Below, piece after piece: positions 52,071 through 60,389 of a stretch of DNA of 64,000 nucleotides. The first letter of the stretch is position 1; each line of letters starts with the position of its first letter. This DNA comes from Marispirochaeta sp964554875 (lineage in GTDB: Bacteria; Spirochaetota; Spirochaetia; JC444; Marispirochaetaceae). The notes beneath the pieces were generated by a model. That model worked only from the letters and a program-made list of their open reading frames with translations. It was not told the origin of the DNA and made no database searches. The stretch is taken from NCBI GenBank assembly GCA_964554875.1, contig CAZKQJ010000016.1:26583-90582 (forward strand), given 5' to 3'. A program made the translations under genes and the position numbers.

Positions 52071-52749
52071 GAGCCGTCGCGGCGGTGCAGGCGCTTTCAG
52101 TGGTCAGTATGCGTCTGCCAAGCCCCCGGAGCTGAAAACCCGCATCACGTATTCTGCGGCGTTCCCGGTCTGTCCATCCCCGTTCCGATCCGATCAGTAT
52201 CAGTGCCTCCCCGCTCTTTTCCAAAGGAGGGGCAGCTGCCTCGGCAAGATCAAAGAGGATGCGTCCGCCCCGGTGACGGGTGCTTTCCAGAAACTCCTCC
52301 AGGGAATCAAAGAGGCGGACCTCCGGCAGGGAGCAGATTCCTCCCTGGGATGCCCCTTCCACCAGAAAGTCCCGATATGTGTCCCAGATCTTCGCCTCCC
52401 GGTAGGAGGCCTCCCCCAGGGCAGTGGGTACGAACAGGATCTCCCGGATACCGAAGGAGGCGGCTGTTTTAAGTATCCGCCGTGTCTGGATAGGCCGGAC
52501 CATGCCGACGGCAAGGCTCAGGGGATAGAGTGCTTCCGGCGGATTAGTAATGCTTATGGTGAGAAGGGCGTGTCCGGGGCTGAGTTTTTCGATTCTTCCC
52601 GTCCCGCTGCCCTGTCCGATGATTCCTGCGGCAACGGAGTCTCCCGTTTTGAGCTTGAGGATTTTTCTCAGGTGTTCCGCCCGCGGACCCTTCAGTTCCG
52701 TCCGGCCGCCGGTATCCACCTCGTAAGGTTCACAGAGCAGCAGGTTCAT
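52042..52749 (-). CDS. rsmE: 16S rRNA m3U1498 methyltransferase
   Basis: 235 residues. The N-terminal PUA-like part includes ELKGPRAEHLRKILKLKTGD, and the SPOUT knot ALILIGSERGWTDRERRRI and LGRRILTTESACTAA in the C-terminal half are diagnostic. Its 3' end overlaps the feoB stop from the opposite strand. Confidence 0.92.
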   Translation of the reverse strand: MNLLLCEPYEVDTGGRTELKGPRAEHLRKILKLKTGDSVAAGIIGQGSGTGRIEKLSPGHALLTISITNPPEALYPLSLAVGMVRPIQTRRILKTAASFGIREILFVPTALGEASYREAKIWDTYRDFLVEGASQGGICSLPEVRLFDSLEEFLESTRHRGGRILFDLAEAAAPPLEKSGEALILIGSERGWTDRERRRIRDAGFQLRGLGRRILTTESACTAATALTLRELGLF

Positions 52750-53833
52750 GGGCTAAGGATGAGTCTTTCAGGCAGTCGTAGATTTCCCAGACCTTCTCGT
52801 CGCCGACCCGGCCTTTCAGATTTTCCGTCCGTCCGCAGGTCCCGGGCAATTCCAGCCCCAGCTCCCTGCGGGTGGCTTCGGATATAAGGATGCCTCCGGG
52901 GGGCGCAATTGCCTCGAGCCGGGCAGCGGTGTTGACGGTGTCGCCGATCAGCGTGTTGTCGAAGCGCTGGCTCCCTCCCACGTTGCCCCGGATCACCGGT
53001 CCGGTATGGATTCCCACCCGGAAGACGATAGTGTCTTCTCCTTGGGAGGAGCGTTCGCGGTTCAGTATTTCGAACTCCTTCTGGATTTTGAGCATGGAGG
53101 TAACGGCCTTTTCCGGATCGTCGAAGACCGCCAGGAACGCATCGCCGATATACTTGTCGATGTCTCCGTCATGGGCATACACCAGGCGGGCTACCACGTC
53201 GAAGGCAGTGTTCAGGTAACGGATAACATGCTTCGGCTGCATACGCTGGGTCCGGGGGGTAAAATCCTTGATGTCTCCGAATACGATGGTAAGAATCCGC
53301 TCTTCCTCGGGGATTTCTATACGCTGTTCATGTGCGTACTCTTTGGCGACATTCCAGATTGTCCGGGGAATGTAATCCTTGATGAGATCGAGGAGTATGA
53401 AATCCTGAATGGCCTTTTCCTGCAGAGCGGAAATCTTCTCCATGGTATCGTCGTTGTTCAGGTGGTTGCGGATAAGCGGTATGGCCTGGTGAGCCAGAAG
53501 GGCGGAGACCTCCTGCAGCGCCACGCAGGTATCAAAACCCATCCGGAAGGCCGCCTGTATGCGCTCCTTGGTCCTTTTTTCGATGAGCAGCAGAACCGGA
53601 ACGTGGGCGAACATTTCGTCCTGCTTCATCTCCTGCAGGGTTTCTATCGCCTGGGGAACGCGTTCGTCAGCGATTACCAGGTAGATCTCCTGCTCGTAAA
53701 AGTGAGGTTCCGCCTCTTCCATGGAGGCGGTGCTGATGATGCGAAAGTTCCCCAGCCCGACACTGTCAAGAACGGAAATCAGATCTTCCGTATCTATGGG
53801 ATCGGCGGTTATGCTTAATAGTGTACGCTGCAT
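52730..53833 (-). CDS. Class III adenylate cyclase with degenerate receiver domain
   Basis: 367 residues from ATG 53833; a longer frame from 53899 lacks a site. Residues about 1-120 look like a response-regulator receiver (LVIADERVP), possibly a degenerate one. The C-terminal catalytic domain has VFGDIKDFTPRTQRM (metal aspartate), GDIDKYIGDAFLAVF (adenine-specifying lysine) and LIGDTVNTAARLEA (Asp, Asn and Arg of the transition state). It should make cAMP. Gene overlaps rsmE by 20 bases. Confidence 0.87.
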   Translation of the reverse strand: MQRTLLSITADPIDTEDLISVLDSVGLGNFRIISTASMEEAEPHFYEQEIYLVIADERVPQAIETLQEMKQDEMFAHVPVLLLIEKRTKERIQAAFRMGFDTCVALQEVSALLAHQAIPLIRNHLNNDDTMEKISALQEKAIQDFILLDLIKDYIPRTIWNVAKEYAHEQRIEIPEEERILTIVFGDIKDFTPRTQRMQPKHVIRYLNTAFDVVARLVYAHDGDIDKYIGDAFLAVFDDPEKAVTSMLKIQKEFEILNRERSSQGEDTIVFRVGIHTGPVIRGNVGGSQRFDNTLIGDTVNTAARLEAIAPPGGILISEATRRELGLELPGTCGRTENLKGRVGDEKVWEIYDCLKDSSLAHEPAAL

Positions 53834-53940
53834 GTTGCTGAAAACCTTACGGCTAAGAAAGTAATTCGTCAAGCGGAAAACTCCGTATGGGCACAACAAG
53901 ACAGGCGTGATAGGATACTGATTTGACTGGAGGAAGACGA

Positions 53941-55386
53941 ATGGCTGTACTGAACGAAGGGGCAGGCTGTACTGCTCCGCTGTGGAAATTCTTTGAAGAT
54001 ATGCTCGCGATCCCCCATGGCTCCGGAAACGAGGCCGCCCTGGCAGAATACATCCGTGCCTTTGCGGAAGAACGGAAACTTCCCGTCCGCGTCGACACGG
54101 CGGGGAATGTCATTATTAAAAAGCCCGCTTCTCCGGGTTACGAGGAGCATCCGCCGGTGGTTCTCCAGGGCCATATAGACATGGTATGCGAAAAAAACGA
54201 CGGCACCGTCCACGATTTTGAAAAGGATCCCATCCGACCCGTACTGGACGGCGACTGGCTCAAGGCCGACGGCACGACCCTGGGGGCGGACAACGGTATT
54301 GGTGTTGCAGCTGCCCTGGCTGTGCTGGATGATAAAACCCTGAAACATCCGCCCCTGGAAGCCCTCTTTACCGTCGACGAGGAGACCGGCCTGAACGGTG
54401 CGATGGCGATTACCCCGGACCTGATCGAGGGCCGCCGCCTGATAAACCTTGATTCCGAGGAGGAGGGTGTCTTCTACTTCGGCTGTGCCGGGGGACGGAA
54501 CACCTCGGGGAGCATGGCTCCTTCCTTCAGGCCCCCCCGAAAGGGCAGCGCGGCTGTACGTCTCCGGGTGGAAGGACTATCCGGGGGGCATTCTGGGGGA
54601 GAGATCCACCGGCGTCTGGGAAATGCCCTGCAACTGGGAGCCCTGGCCATCTGTTCTGCCGAGGCTGAATCTCTGGAGATTGTATCGCTGCGGGGAGGCG
54701 GAAAGCACAACGCGATTCCCCGGGAGGCGGAGTTTCTCCTTGCCCTTGCCCCTGAGGATATCCCGCGGCTGAAAGAGGCCGCAGCGAAGGCGGAAGTTGA
54801 TGCCCGCGGGCTTTATACCGATGACAAGCCGGTGCGGATACTGGTGGAGGAACTTGCCCAAAAGCCCTCCGGAGTTCTGGACGGAGGGCTGGGGATAATC
54901 CGGGGGCTCCTGGCCATGCCCCACGGGGTCCAGGAGATGAGTACGGTTGTGTCGGGCATGGTTGAGACCTCCACCAATCTCGCGGCCGTCACCATGGACG
55001 AGAAAAAGCTCTATGTGCTGACCAGTCAGCGTTCGGCTGCGGGCTTCAAGCGCGACATTATCAGCCGAAGGGTAAAGGCGCAGCTGGAACTGATGGGATG
55101 CGCTGTGGAGTATGAGAGCGAGTATCCCTCCTGGGAGCCCAATTCGGAATCTCCCCTGCTGCGTTTTTCCGCCCAGGTATACCGGGATGTCCGGGGAAAG
55201 GATCCCCATCTGACGGCGGTCCATGCAGGGCTCGAGTGCGGGGTAATCTCCGACAAAATACCCGGTATGGACATGGTTTCCTTCGGTCCCGACCTTGAGG
55301 GGGCCCACAGCCCGGACGAGAGGGTCAGCATTTCGTCAACGGAAGCCTTCTGGTCCTTTCTGAAGGAACTCCTGGTCCGGCTCTAG
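53941..55386 (+). CDS. pepD: Aminoacyl-histidine dipeptidase (PepD)
   Basis: 481 residues from the ATG preceded by GGAGG; an in-frame TTG at 53923 is less likely. M20 metallopeptidase: LQGHIDMVCEKND (first metal histidine and aspartate), GTTLGADNGIGVAAALAVL (bridging aspartate), VDEETGLNGAMAI (catalytic Glu) and HAGLECGVISDKIPGMD near the end. Cleaves Xaa-His dipeptides such as carnosine. Confidence 0.93.
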   Translation: MAVLNEGAGCTAPLWKFFEDMLAIPHGSGNEAALAEYIRAFAEERKLPVRVDTAGNVIIKKPASPGYEEHPPVVLQGHIDMVCEKNDGTVHDFEKDPIRPVLDGDWLKADGTTLGADNGIGVAAALAVLDDKTLKHPPLEALFTVDEETGLNGAMAITPDLIEGRRLINLDSEEEGVFYFGCAGGRNTSGSMAPSFRPPRKGSAAVRLRVEGLSGGHSGGEIHRRLGNALQLGALAICSAEAESLEIVSLRGGGKHNAIPREAEFLLALAPEDIPRLKEAAAKAEVDARGLYTDDKPVRILVEELAQKPSGVLDGGLGIIRGLLAMPHGVQEMSTVVSGMVETSTNLAAVTMDEKKLYVLTSQRSAAGFKRDIISRRVKAQLELMGCAVEYESEYPSWEPNSESPLLRFSAQVYRDVRGKDPHLTAVHAGLECGVISDKIPGMDMVSFGPDLEGAHSPDERVSISSTEAFWSFLKELLVRL

Positions 55387-55670
55387 TCCTTCGGTATCTC
55401 GATGCTGACGTCCCCGTAGGCGAAGGTTTGACATGCGAGTCGCAGGCCGGCGTCCAGGTTTTCCTGCCCCAGCCTGGCCAGCTCGTTTTCTCCTACGGGA
55501 TTCAGAAAGCGGGATCCTTCCAGTATACGAACCCTGCAGGTCCCGCACTGGGTTTTTCCTCCGCACCTGTGCTGAATGGGATGACTGTTTCTGAGAAGTG
55601 TATTGAGCAGTGACACTGTCACCGACAGGGGATAGCTCCTTTTTTCGGGCAGCACGGTCAGTTTTGCCAT
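55383..55670 (-). CDS. Plant-type [2Fe-2S] ferredoxin
   Basis: 95 residues. Cluster ligands are C36, C42 and C45 (C-x5-C-x2-C in HRCGGKTQCGTC) and C80 (LACQT). Its stop overlaps the pepD stop from the opposite strand. Partner enzyme unknown. Confidence 0.9.
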   Translation of the reverse strand: MAKLTVLPEKRSYPLSVTVSLLNTLLRNSHPIQHRCGGKTQCGTCRVRILEGSRFLNPVGENELARLGQENLDAGLRLACQTFAYGDVSIEIPKD

Positions 55671-55691
55671 GATTTCTCCTGGAGTGTCGAA

Positions 55692-56740
55692 TTACTCTGC
55701 CAGAACAACCCGGTTTCGGCCCTGTTCCTTGGCCTGGTAAAGGGCTGTATCGGCGCGTTTGACAAGGGATTCGCTGGTGAAATCCCGTTCATACATAAGC
55801 TCCGCCACACCGATGGATATTGTGGTTTTGACGGTTTCCCCTTCATAGACGAAGTCTGCCTGGCTGATTTTCCTGCGGATTCTTTCGGCAACAAGAAGGG
55901 CCATTTTGCTGTCCGTATCCGGCAGCAGAACGGTAAATTCCTCTCCCCCGTAACGGGCGGCAATATCTCCCCGCCGTATACTGCCCCGGATCAGATCGGC
56001 GACCTTTATCAGCACAAAATCTCCGCAGCTGTGACCATGGGAGTCATTGAAAGCCTTGAAATGGTCAATATCCATAAAAAGAAGGGACAGCCTGCTCTTG
56101 TCCCTGCAGGCGTTTTCAAAGGCTTCGTTCATGGAGGAGAGAAAGTAGTGGCGCAGTCTCAGCTTGGTCATCATGTCGGTAATGGCCATCTCGTAGAGCA
56201 GAGCGTTGTAGATTGCCATGGCTGCAAAGGGAGCGATAATCCGTATCTGTTCAAGGATTTCCGGCGAGATTAAACCCGTGGATTTCCCCTGGCCCAGAAC
56301 CAGTATACCCATCACCGTATTTTTGGCCGTCAGGGGTACAATCAGGCAGGGCATCAGCTTTGCAAGGACTGTGAAGCTTTCCTCTTCGGAAGGCAGAAGG
56401 GTGTTGAGTTCTTCAATGGTGCAGGGGCAGGCCTGCTCCTGCACCAGCCGCATGAAGGGGATTTTCCCTTCAGGGTATAATCAAAACTGTGGTCAATCTG
56501 AAAACCACGGTAATTTCGGTAGAGGTTCAGGTCTCCCTGGTCAAACTGGTCCCGAATAAAGAGGCCCACCTGAAGAAGCCGCAGATGCCCCATAAAGACG
56601 AACAGAATCGATTCGATAAGAAGCGGGAAGTCCAGGGTTGCGTTAAAGTCCCGGCTTATGCTGATAAGCTTTTTTAGATCGGCAATCTTTGTTTCGTATT
56701 CGGCTTTTATCTGTTCAATACTCCGATCTTCGCTGCTCAT
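55692..56740 (-). pseudogene. GAF-GGDEF diguanylate cyclase with one frame break (possible -1 recoding)
   Basis: Two frames together encode a 349-residue protein. The first (56740 to about 56462) gives 93 residues of a GAF domain ending TLKGK; the second continues in the -1 frame with IPFMRLVQEQACP, the rest of the GAF domain and a GGDEF domain. The cyclase keeps YGGEEF and the product-inhibition site RRGD five residues before it, so it would be active if made. The break is at AAG GGA AAA TCC, a GGGAAAA slippery heptamer. A lost A, a sequencing error or programmed frameshifting would all explain it. Confidence 0.7.
56410..56470 (-). other. Slippery heptamer and downstream hairpin
   Basis: GGGAAAA in the -1 slip phase (AAG GGA AAA in the zero frame) near 56461-56467, inside TGAAGGG-AAAATC-CCCTTCA. 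About 16 bases downstream an inverted repeat GGTGCAGG/CCTGCACC could form a stem with an inner GCAGG/CCTGC. Spacing is longer than in most known frameshift signals. Confidence 0.45.
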
Positions 56741-56833
56741 GTTTCTGATCCTTTTTACGTGTAATGGGTTCTATATTTAAGCGTAAAAAGCTGGTACAAA
56801 ACGGACGATACTAGGGGTATGGAGGATTTATCC

Positions 56834-57316
56834 ATGGTCTACCATCACCTCCTCCCCCCTTCGTCGGTACTTGTCCCCCTTCGGGCCGAAAACAAAATGG
56901 AAGCCTTCGATGAACTTTTCGACGGTATCAGCATACTGCGGACGCTGGACCGGATACACGGTTGTAAGGGGGCGGTTCTTCGCAGGGAACTCGAGGGGAA
57001 CACCGGTATCGGACATGGCGTAGCCATGGCCCACGGCAAACTGCAGAGTCTGACGGATATCTTTCTGTGTCTCGGCATATCCATACGCGGAATTGATTAC
57101 GGCTCCTATGACGGGGAAGCTGTACACCTTCTGTTTGTGGCGGCCAATCCGCCTTCCATGCAGGGGGTGTATCTTCATATGCTTGCAGTGCTTTCCAGGT
57201 CCCTGCGTCTGGCAAGCTTTCGGGAACGGATTATCCACAGCGAGGGGCATGTTGCCAGGATGCTCCTCCACGGGGCCCTGGATTTCACAAGCAACCGATA
57301 TGCCATAAGTGCCTGA
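56834..57316 (+). CDS. PTS EIIA type-2 (PtsN-like) protein
   Basis: 160 residues from the ATG eight bases after GGAGG; an ATG at 56819 overlaps that site. TGIGHGVAMAHGKL holds the phospho-accepting histidine (H67), as in EIIA(Fru/Ntr). KMEAFDELFD and LAVLSRSLR are typical of this fold. Alone, with no EIIB/EIIC nearby, it is more likely regulatory than a sugar carrier. Confidence 0.85.
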   Translation: MVYHHLLPPSSVLVPLRAENKMEAFDELFDGISILRTLDRIHGCKGAVLRRELEGNTGIGHGVAMAHGKLQSLTDIFLCLGISIRGIDYGSYDGEAVHLLFVAANPPSMQGVYLHMLAVLSRSLRLASFRERIIHSEGHVARMLLHGALDFTSNRYAISA

Positions 57317-57658
57317 TTACTGGGAATTCCAGATCTTTTCCAGATTGCCGATCAGCTCCAGTTCATGTTCATCCGGAAAACCCTCCCGCAGGCTGATCTC
57401 CCGCAGGATGGACAGAATCAGCTCCTGAACGTCCTTTTTCTGGATCTCCTCCGCCATCTCCCAGAAAGTTTCATTGTCCTTGACCACCGCCTCGAACTCC
57501 TCCAGGGCGGCGGGAAAATCTCGGAAAGGCAGATCCGATTCGAGCTCTTCAAGTTCCGCGAGTTCATCATCACCAAAGCGCCCGTCCGCCATGATGGCAC
57601 TTTTAATACATCCGGCAAGAAACATTTTTGCTTCCCAGTCCAGTTGCGAAATTCTCAT
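57317..57658 (-). CDS. Hypothetical protein, TerB-like helical fold
   Basis: 113 residues from the ATG preceded by GGAGG; an upstream frame from 57748 runs through the DUF151 gene. FLAGCIKSAIMADGRFGDDELAELEEL resembles TerB/DnaJ-type helical domains with an acidic pair. Function unknown. The gene lies ten bases after the DUF151-UVR gene. Confidence 0.6.
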   Translation of the reverse strand: MRISQLDWEAKMFLAGCIKSAIMADGRFGDDELAELEELESDLPFRDFPAALEEFEAVVKDNETFWEMAEEIQKKDVQELILSILREISLREGFPDEHELELIGNLEKIWNSQ

Positions 57659-57668
57659 GATCGCCTCC

Positions 57669-58247
57669 TTATGCTCCCTCCTCCCCACCATGGGGGAAGG
57701 TTTCCGAGAGCTTCTGCAGCTTGTCCCGGATTTTTGCGGCCTCCTCATAGTTCTCGACCTCCACGGCCCGGTTCAGCTCCTCTTCCAGACGCCGCTTTTC
57801 CTGTTCGTAGGGATTGGATGCAGCTTCCTCGCTGCCGCTTGTTACGGCGGACACCGAGATCCCCGCTTCATCCACTACTGATTCGTCGATGTAGACCGGA
57901 CACTTTGCCCTGACGGCTATACCTATGGAGTCCGAAGGCCGGGCGTCGACAATCAGCTCCTCACCGTTGTCTTTGCTCAGGATTATCTGGGCGTAGAAAG
58001 TTCCTTCCTTGAGGGCGGTTATCTCGATGCGCTGCAGTTCAGCGCCAAGCATGGAAAAAAGGGTAATGAACAGATCATGGGTAAGGGGACGGGGCATGGG
58101 AACGTTACCCAGACCAATGAGGATGGACTGGGCCTCCAGCTGTCCGATAAAGATGGGCACGGCGGATTCGCTGCCGATAGGACGCACAAGGACAGCGTTT
58201 CCCTGGTCTGTTCTGGCTATTGTCCATATTTCGGCTTCGACTAACAT
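57669..58247 (-). CDS. DUF151 bifunctional-nuclease-fold protein with UVR motif
   Basis: 192 residues. Residues 1-130 are DUF151 (PIFIGQLEAQSILIGL, PRPLTHDLF, DARPSDSIGIAVRAKCPVY). Residues about 147-185 form a UvrB/UvrC motif (LEEELNRAVEVENYEEAAKIRDKL). This fusion is common in spirochaetes and other phyla; RNase/DNase activity was reported only for plant and a few bacterial relatives. Confidence 0.9.
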   Translation of the reverse strand: MLVEAEIWTIARTDQGNAVLVRPIGSESAVPIFIGQLEAQSILIGLGNVPMPRPLTHDLFITLFSMLGAELQRIEITALKEGTFYAQIILSKDNGEELIVDARPSDSIGIAVRAKCPVYIDESVVDEAGISVSAVTSGSEEAASNPYEQEKRRLEEELNRAVEVENYEEAAKIRDKLQKLSETFPHGGEEGA

Positions 58248-58311
58248 TGCTTACCTCTGTTTACCCCTCACGTATAGCATAGGGAATTTTTCCGTCAGGA
58301 TCAAATAATTG

Positions 58312-59145
58312 TTACTTTGTATCCAGGCTGGTAATTCTGTGACTCAGCATTGTGTCCTCATCGAATATGAAGACCCCTTTCAGTTTCTCACCCTTTAATG
58401 CCCGGGGTATCCAGAGGGGATCGTCCTCCCACATGCGCTCCCAGGGAATCTTGTCCAGATCGCACCAGAAAGGATCGGCTTCATCGGTTTCGGTCATCTC
58501 CCCTTCAAAGGAGGCGGCAAAAAAGGCCTTGCCGTGAAGGGAGTAACCGTTGGTAAAGACAAAGGAAAGGTCCACCCGTTCTTCCGGGTTCAGGGGAGTT
58601 AAGCCTGTCTCTTCCCGGGTTTCCCGGATGGCCGCCTCCCTGGGGGTCTCTCCCGGCTCAATGCGTCCCCCGGGAAGGTTGATTTTTCCCTTGCCGAGAC
58701 CGGTTTTCTTGTGAATCATCAGCACACGGTCTTCGGAGACGATAAAGCAGAGGACTGCATGCTCGGTGGGTTCCCAGGTATCCCAGTTTATCTGGTCCAC
58801 GCTGCGCGGTCCGCAGCTGCACTCCGGGTAATCGATGTAAAGGATTTCCTTCAGGGAAAAACGCTTTCCGCATTCCCCGCAGCCGGGCGAAAAGATGAAG
58901 ATCTTTTCCCGCAGCATCCCCAGGTAGGCTGCCACAGCCAGGCCGAGGGTTAAATAGCTGATGGGAGGGAGATTAAAATGCCGGATTATCTGAAGTCCCG
59001 TCATAAAAAGCAGTATACCCCCGGCAATGAAGAGGCTGGCGAAACGTTTCCGTTCCCCCTGGTCCTGGTACTTTCGCTGAGTCATGTTGAATATGAGTAC
59101 AGCCGCAAGCAGGTAAAATACGGCGGAAGCAAATTGATCTGTCAT
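58312..59145 (-). CDS. Membrane-anchored zinc-ribbon Nudix hydrolase
   Basis: 277 residues. Three hydrophobic segments (about 5-20, 36-53, 62-77) are followed by a zinc-ribbon-like set C89, C92, C109 and C111, then a Nudix domain. The Nudix box spans about 160-182 (GGRIEPGETPREAAIRETREETG, quoted in part), with the REUXEE glutamates at 175, 178 and 179. It should hydrolyse a nucleoside diphosphate derivative; the membrane anchor is unusual. Confidence 0.8.
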   Translation of the reverse strand: MTDQFASAVFYLLAAVLIFNMTQRKYQDQGERKRFASLFIAGGILLFMTGLQIIRHFNLPPISYLTLGLAVAAYLGMLREKIFIFSPGCGECGKRFSLKEILYIDYPECSCGPRSVDQINWDTWEPTEHAVLCFIVSEDRVLMIHKKTGLGKGKINLPGGRIEPGETPREAAIRETREETGLTPLNPEERVDLSFVFTNGYSLHGKAFFAASFEGEMTETDEADPFWCDLDKIPWERMWEDDPLWIPRALKGEKLKGVFIFDEDTMLSHRITSLDTK

Positions 59146-59233
59146 GAAGAAACCCTACCCATCTGCGGCTGCTTAGGTCAAGTAAAGCAGGACATTATCA
59201 GATTATGAATAAACAGCTGTAATTTATGAGAAA

Positions 59234-59262
59234 TTGAAAAGAATCAAGTTGAAACTTGTAAT
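59234..59262 (+). promoter_or_regulatory. Possible promoter of the TAXI operon
   Basis: TTGAAA (59234-59239), a 17-base spacer and TGTAAT (59257-59262), about 56 bases before the start codon, which has AGGAG upstream. Nothing else was seen in 59146-59317. Confidence 0.4.
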
Positions 59263-59317
59263 ATCGTCAAAAATCCAGTATTGTATAGCCACAATTATTA
59301 TTCTATAGGAGAATCAT

Positions 59318-60322
59318 ATGAAAAAAATCCTCGTTTTCTCCCTGTTGGCACTGCTGCTGGCTTTGCCTTTCGTGTTCGCAGGCGGACAGGGGCAGAGCAA
59401 GTTCGTCACCATCGGTACCGGCGGCGTTACAGGGGTCTACTATCCCACCGGCGGTGCCATAAGCCGTATGGTAAATGCAAAGTACGATGATTACGGCATC
59501 AAGGCCACGGTGGAATCCACCGGGGGTTCGGTATATAACGTGAACGCTGTCCTGAGCGGCGACCTGGATTTCGGGATTTCCCAGTCCGACCGGCAGTTTC
59601 AGGCCTATACAGGTCTTGCCGAATGGGAAAAGAGCGGTCCCCAGAAAGAGCTGCGCTCGGTATTTTCCATTCACCCCGAGGCCGTTACCCTGGTAGCCAG
59701 TGTAGAGAGCGGAATTGAATCCGTCGCGGATCTCAAGGGCAAGCGCGTCAACCTCGGGAATCCCGGTTCCGGCAACCTTCAGAACGCCCTGGATGTTCTT
59801 GCCGCTGCGGGCCTCTCGGAGTCCGATGTAATGGCGGAGAACGTAAACGCCGTGGAGGCCCCCGGACTCCTGAACGACGGCCGCATAGACGCTTTTTTCT
59901 ATACCGTAGGTCACCCCAACGGGAATATTAAGGAGGCAACCGCCGGCCGGGTTAAAGTCCGGATAGTCAATATCGACGGAGCGGTCCTGCAGGCCCTGAC
60001 GGACAAATACTCCTACTATGCCAGGGCTGTACTTCCCGGCAAAGAGTATCCCATGGCGGCCAATACCTCCGATCCGGTTACCGTGGGCGTAACGGCTACC
60101 CTCGTTACCTCAAGCAAGGTACCTGAGGATGTTGTGTATGCCATTACCAAAGAGGTTTTCGAAAACTTCGATGACTTCAAGACCCTGCATCCTGCGTACC
60201 AGAACCTGACCAGGGAGAGCATGCTCAAAGGCCTCTCCGCCCCGATCCACAAGGGAGCCCTTAAGTATTATGAAGAGGCGGGCCTGACGCAATACATCAA
60301 CCCGTCGCTGATACAGAAATAA
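59318..60322 (+). CDS. TAXI-family TRAP binding protein
   Basis: 334 residues with a signal peptide (MKKILVFSLLALLLALPFVFAGG, quoted in part). The TAXI signatures TIGTGGVTGVYYPTGGAI, ESTGGSVYNVNAVLSGDLDFGISQSD and AVNAPG-like NAVEAPGLLNDGRIDAFFYTVGHP are clear. Delivers a ligand (often glutamate or another carboxylate) to the fused permease. A hairpin lies between the two genes. Confidence 0.92.
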   Translation: MKKILVFSLLALLLALPFVFAGGQGQSKFVTIGTGGVTGVYYPTGGAISRMVNAKYDDYGIKATVESTGGSVYNVNAVLSGDLDFGISQSDRQFQAYTGLAEWEKSGPQKELRSVFSIHPEAVTLVASVESGIESVADLKGKRVNLGNPGSGNLQNALDVLAAAGLSESDVMAENVNAVEAPGLLNDGRIDAFFYTVGHPNGNIKEATAGRVKVRIVNIDGAVLQALTDKYSYYARAVLPGKEYPMAANTSDPVTVGVTATLVTSSKVPEDVVYAITKEVFENFDDFKTLHPAYQNLTRESMLKGLSAPIHKGALKYYEEAGLTQYINPSLIQK

Positions 60323-60337
60323 AATAAACGAACCTGA

Positions 60338-60375
60338 CTGCGGTGCATGACCTGCACCGCAGAATTTTTACTTTT
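60338..60375 (+). terminator. Hairpin between TAXI binding protein and permease
   Basis: CTGCGGTGCA-TGACC-TGCACCGCAG (60338-60362), then AATTTTTACTTTT. Probably a partial terminator, as in the DctPQM operon. Confidence 0.75.
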
Positions 60376-60389
60376 CACAGGAGCAGTGC

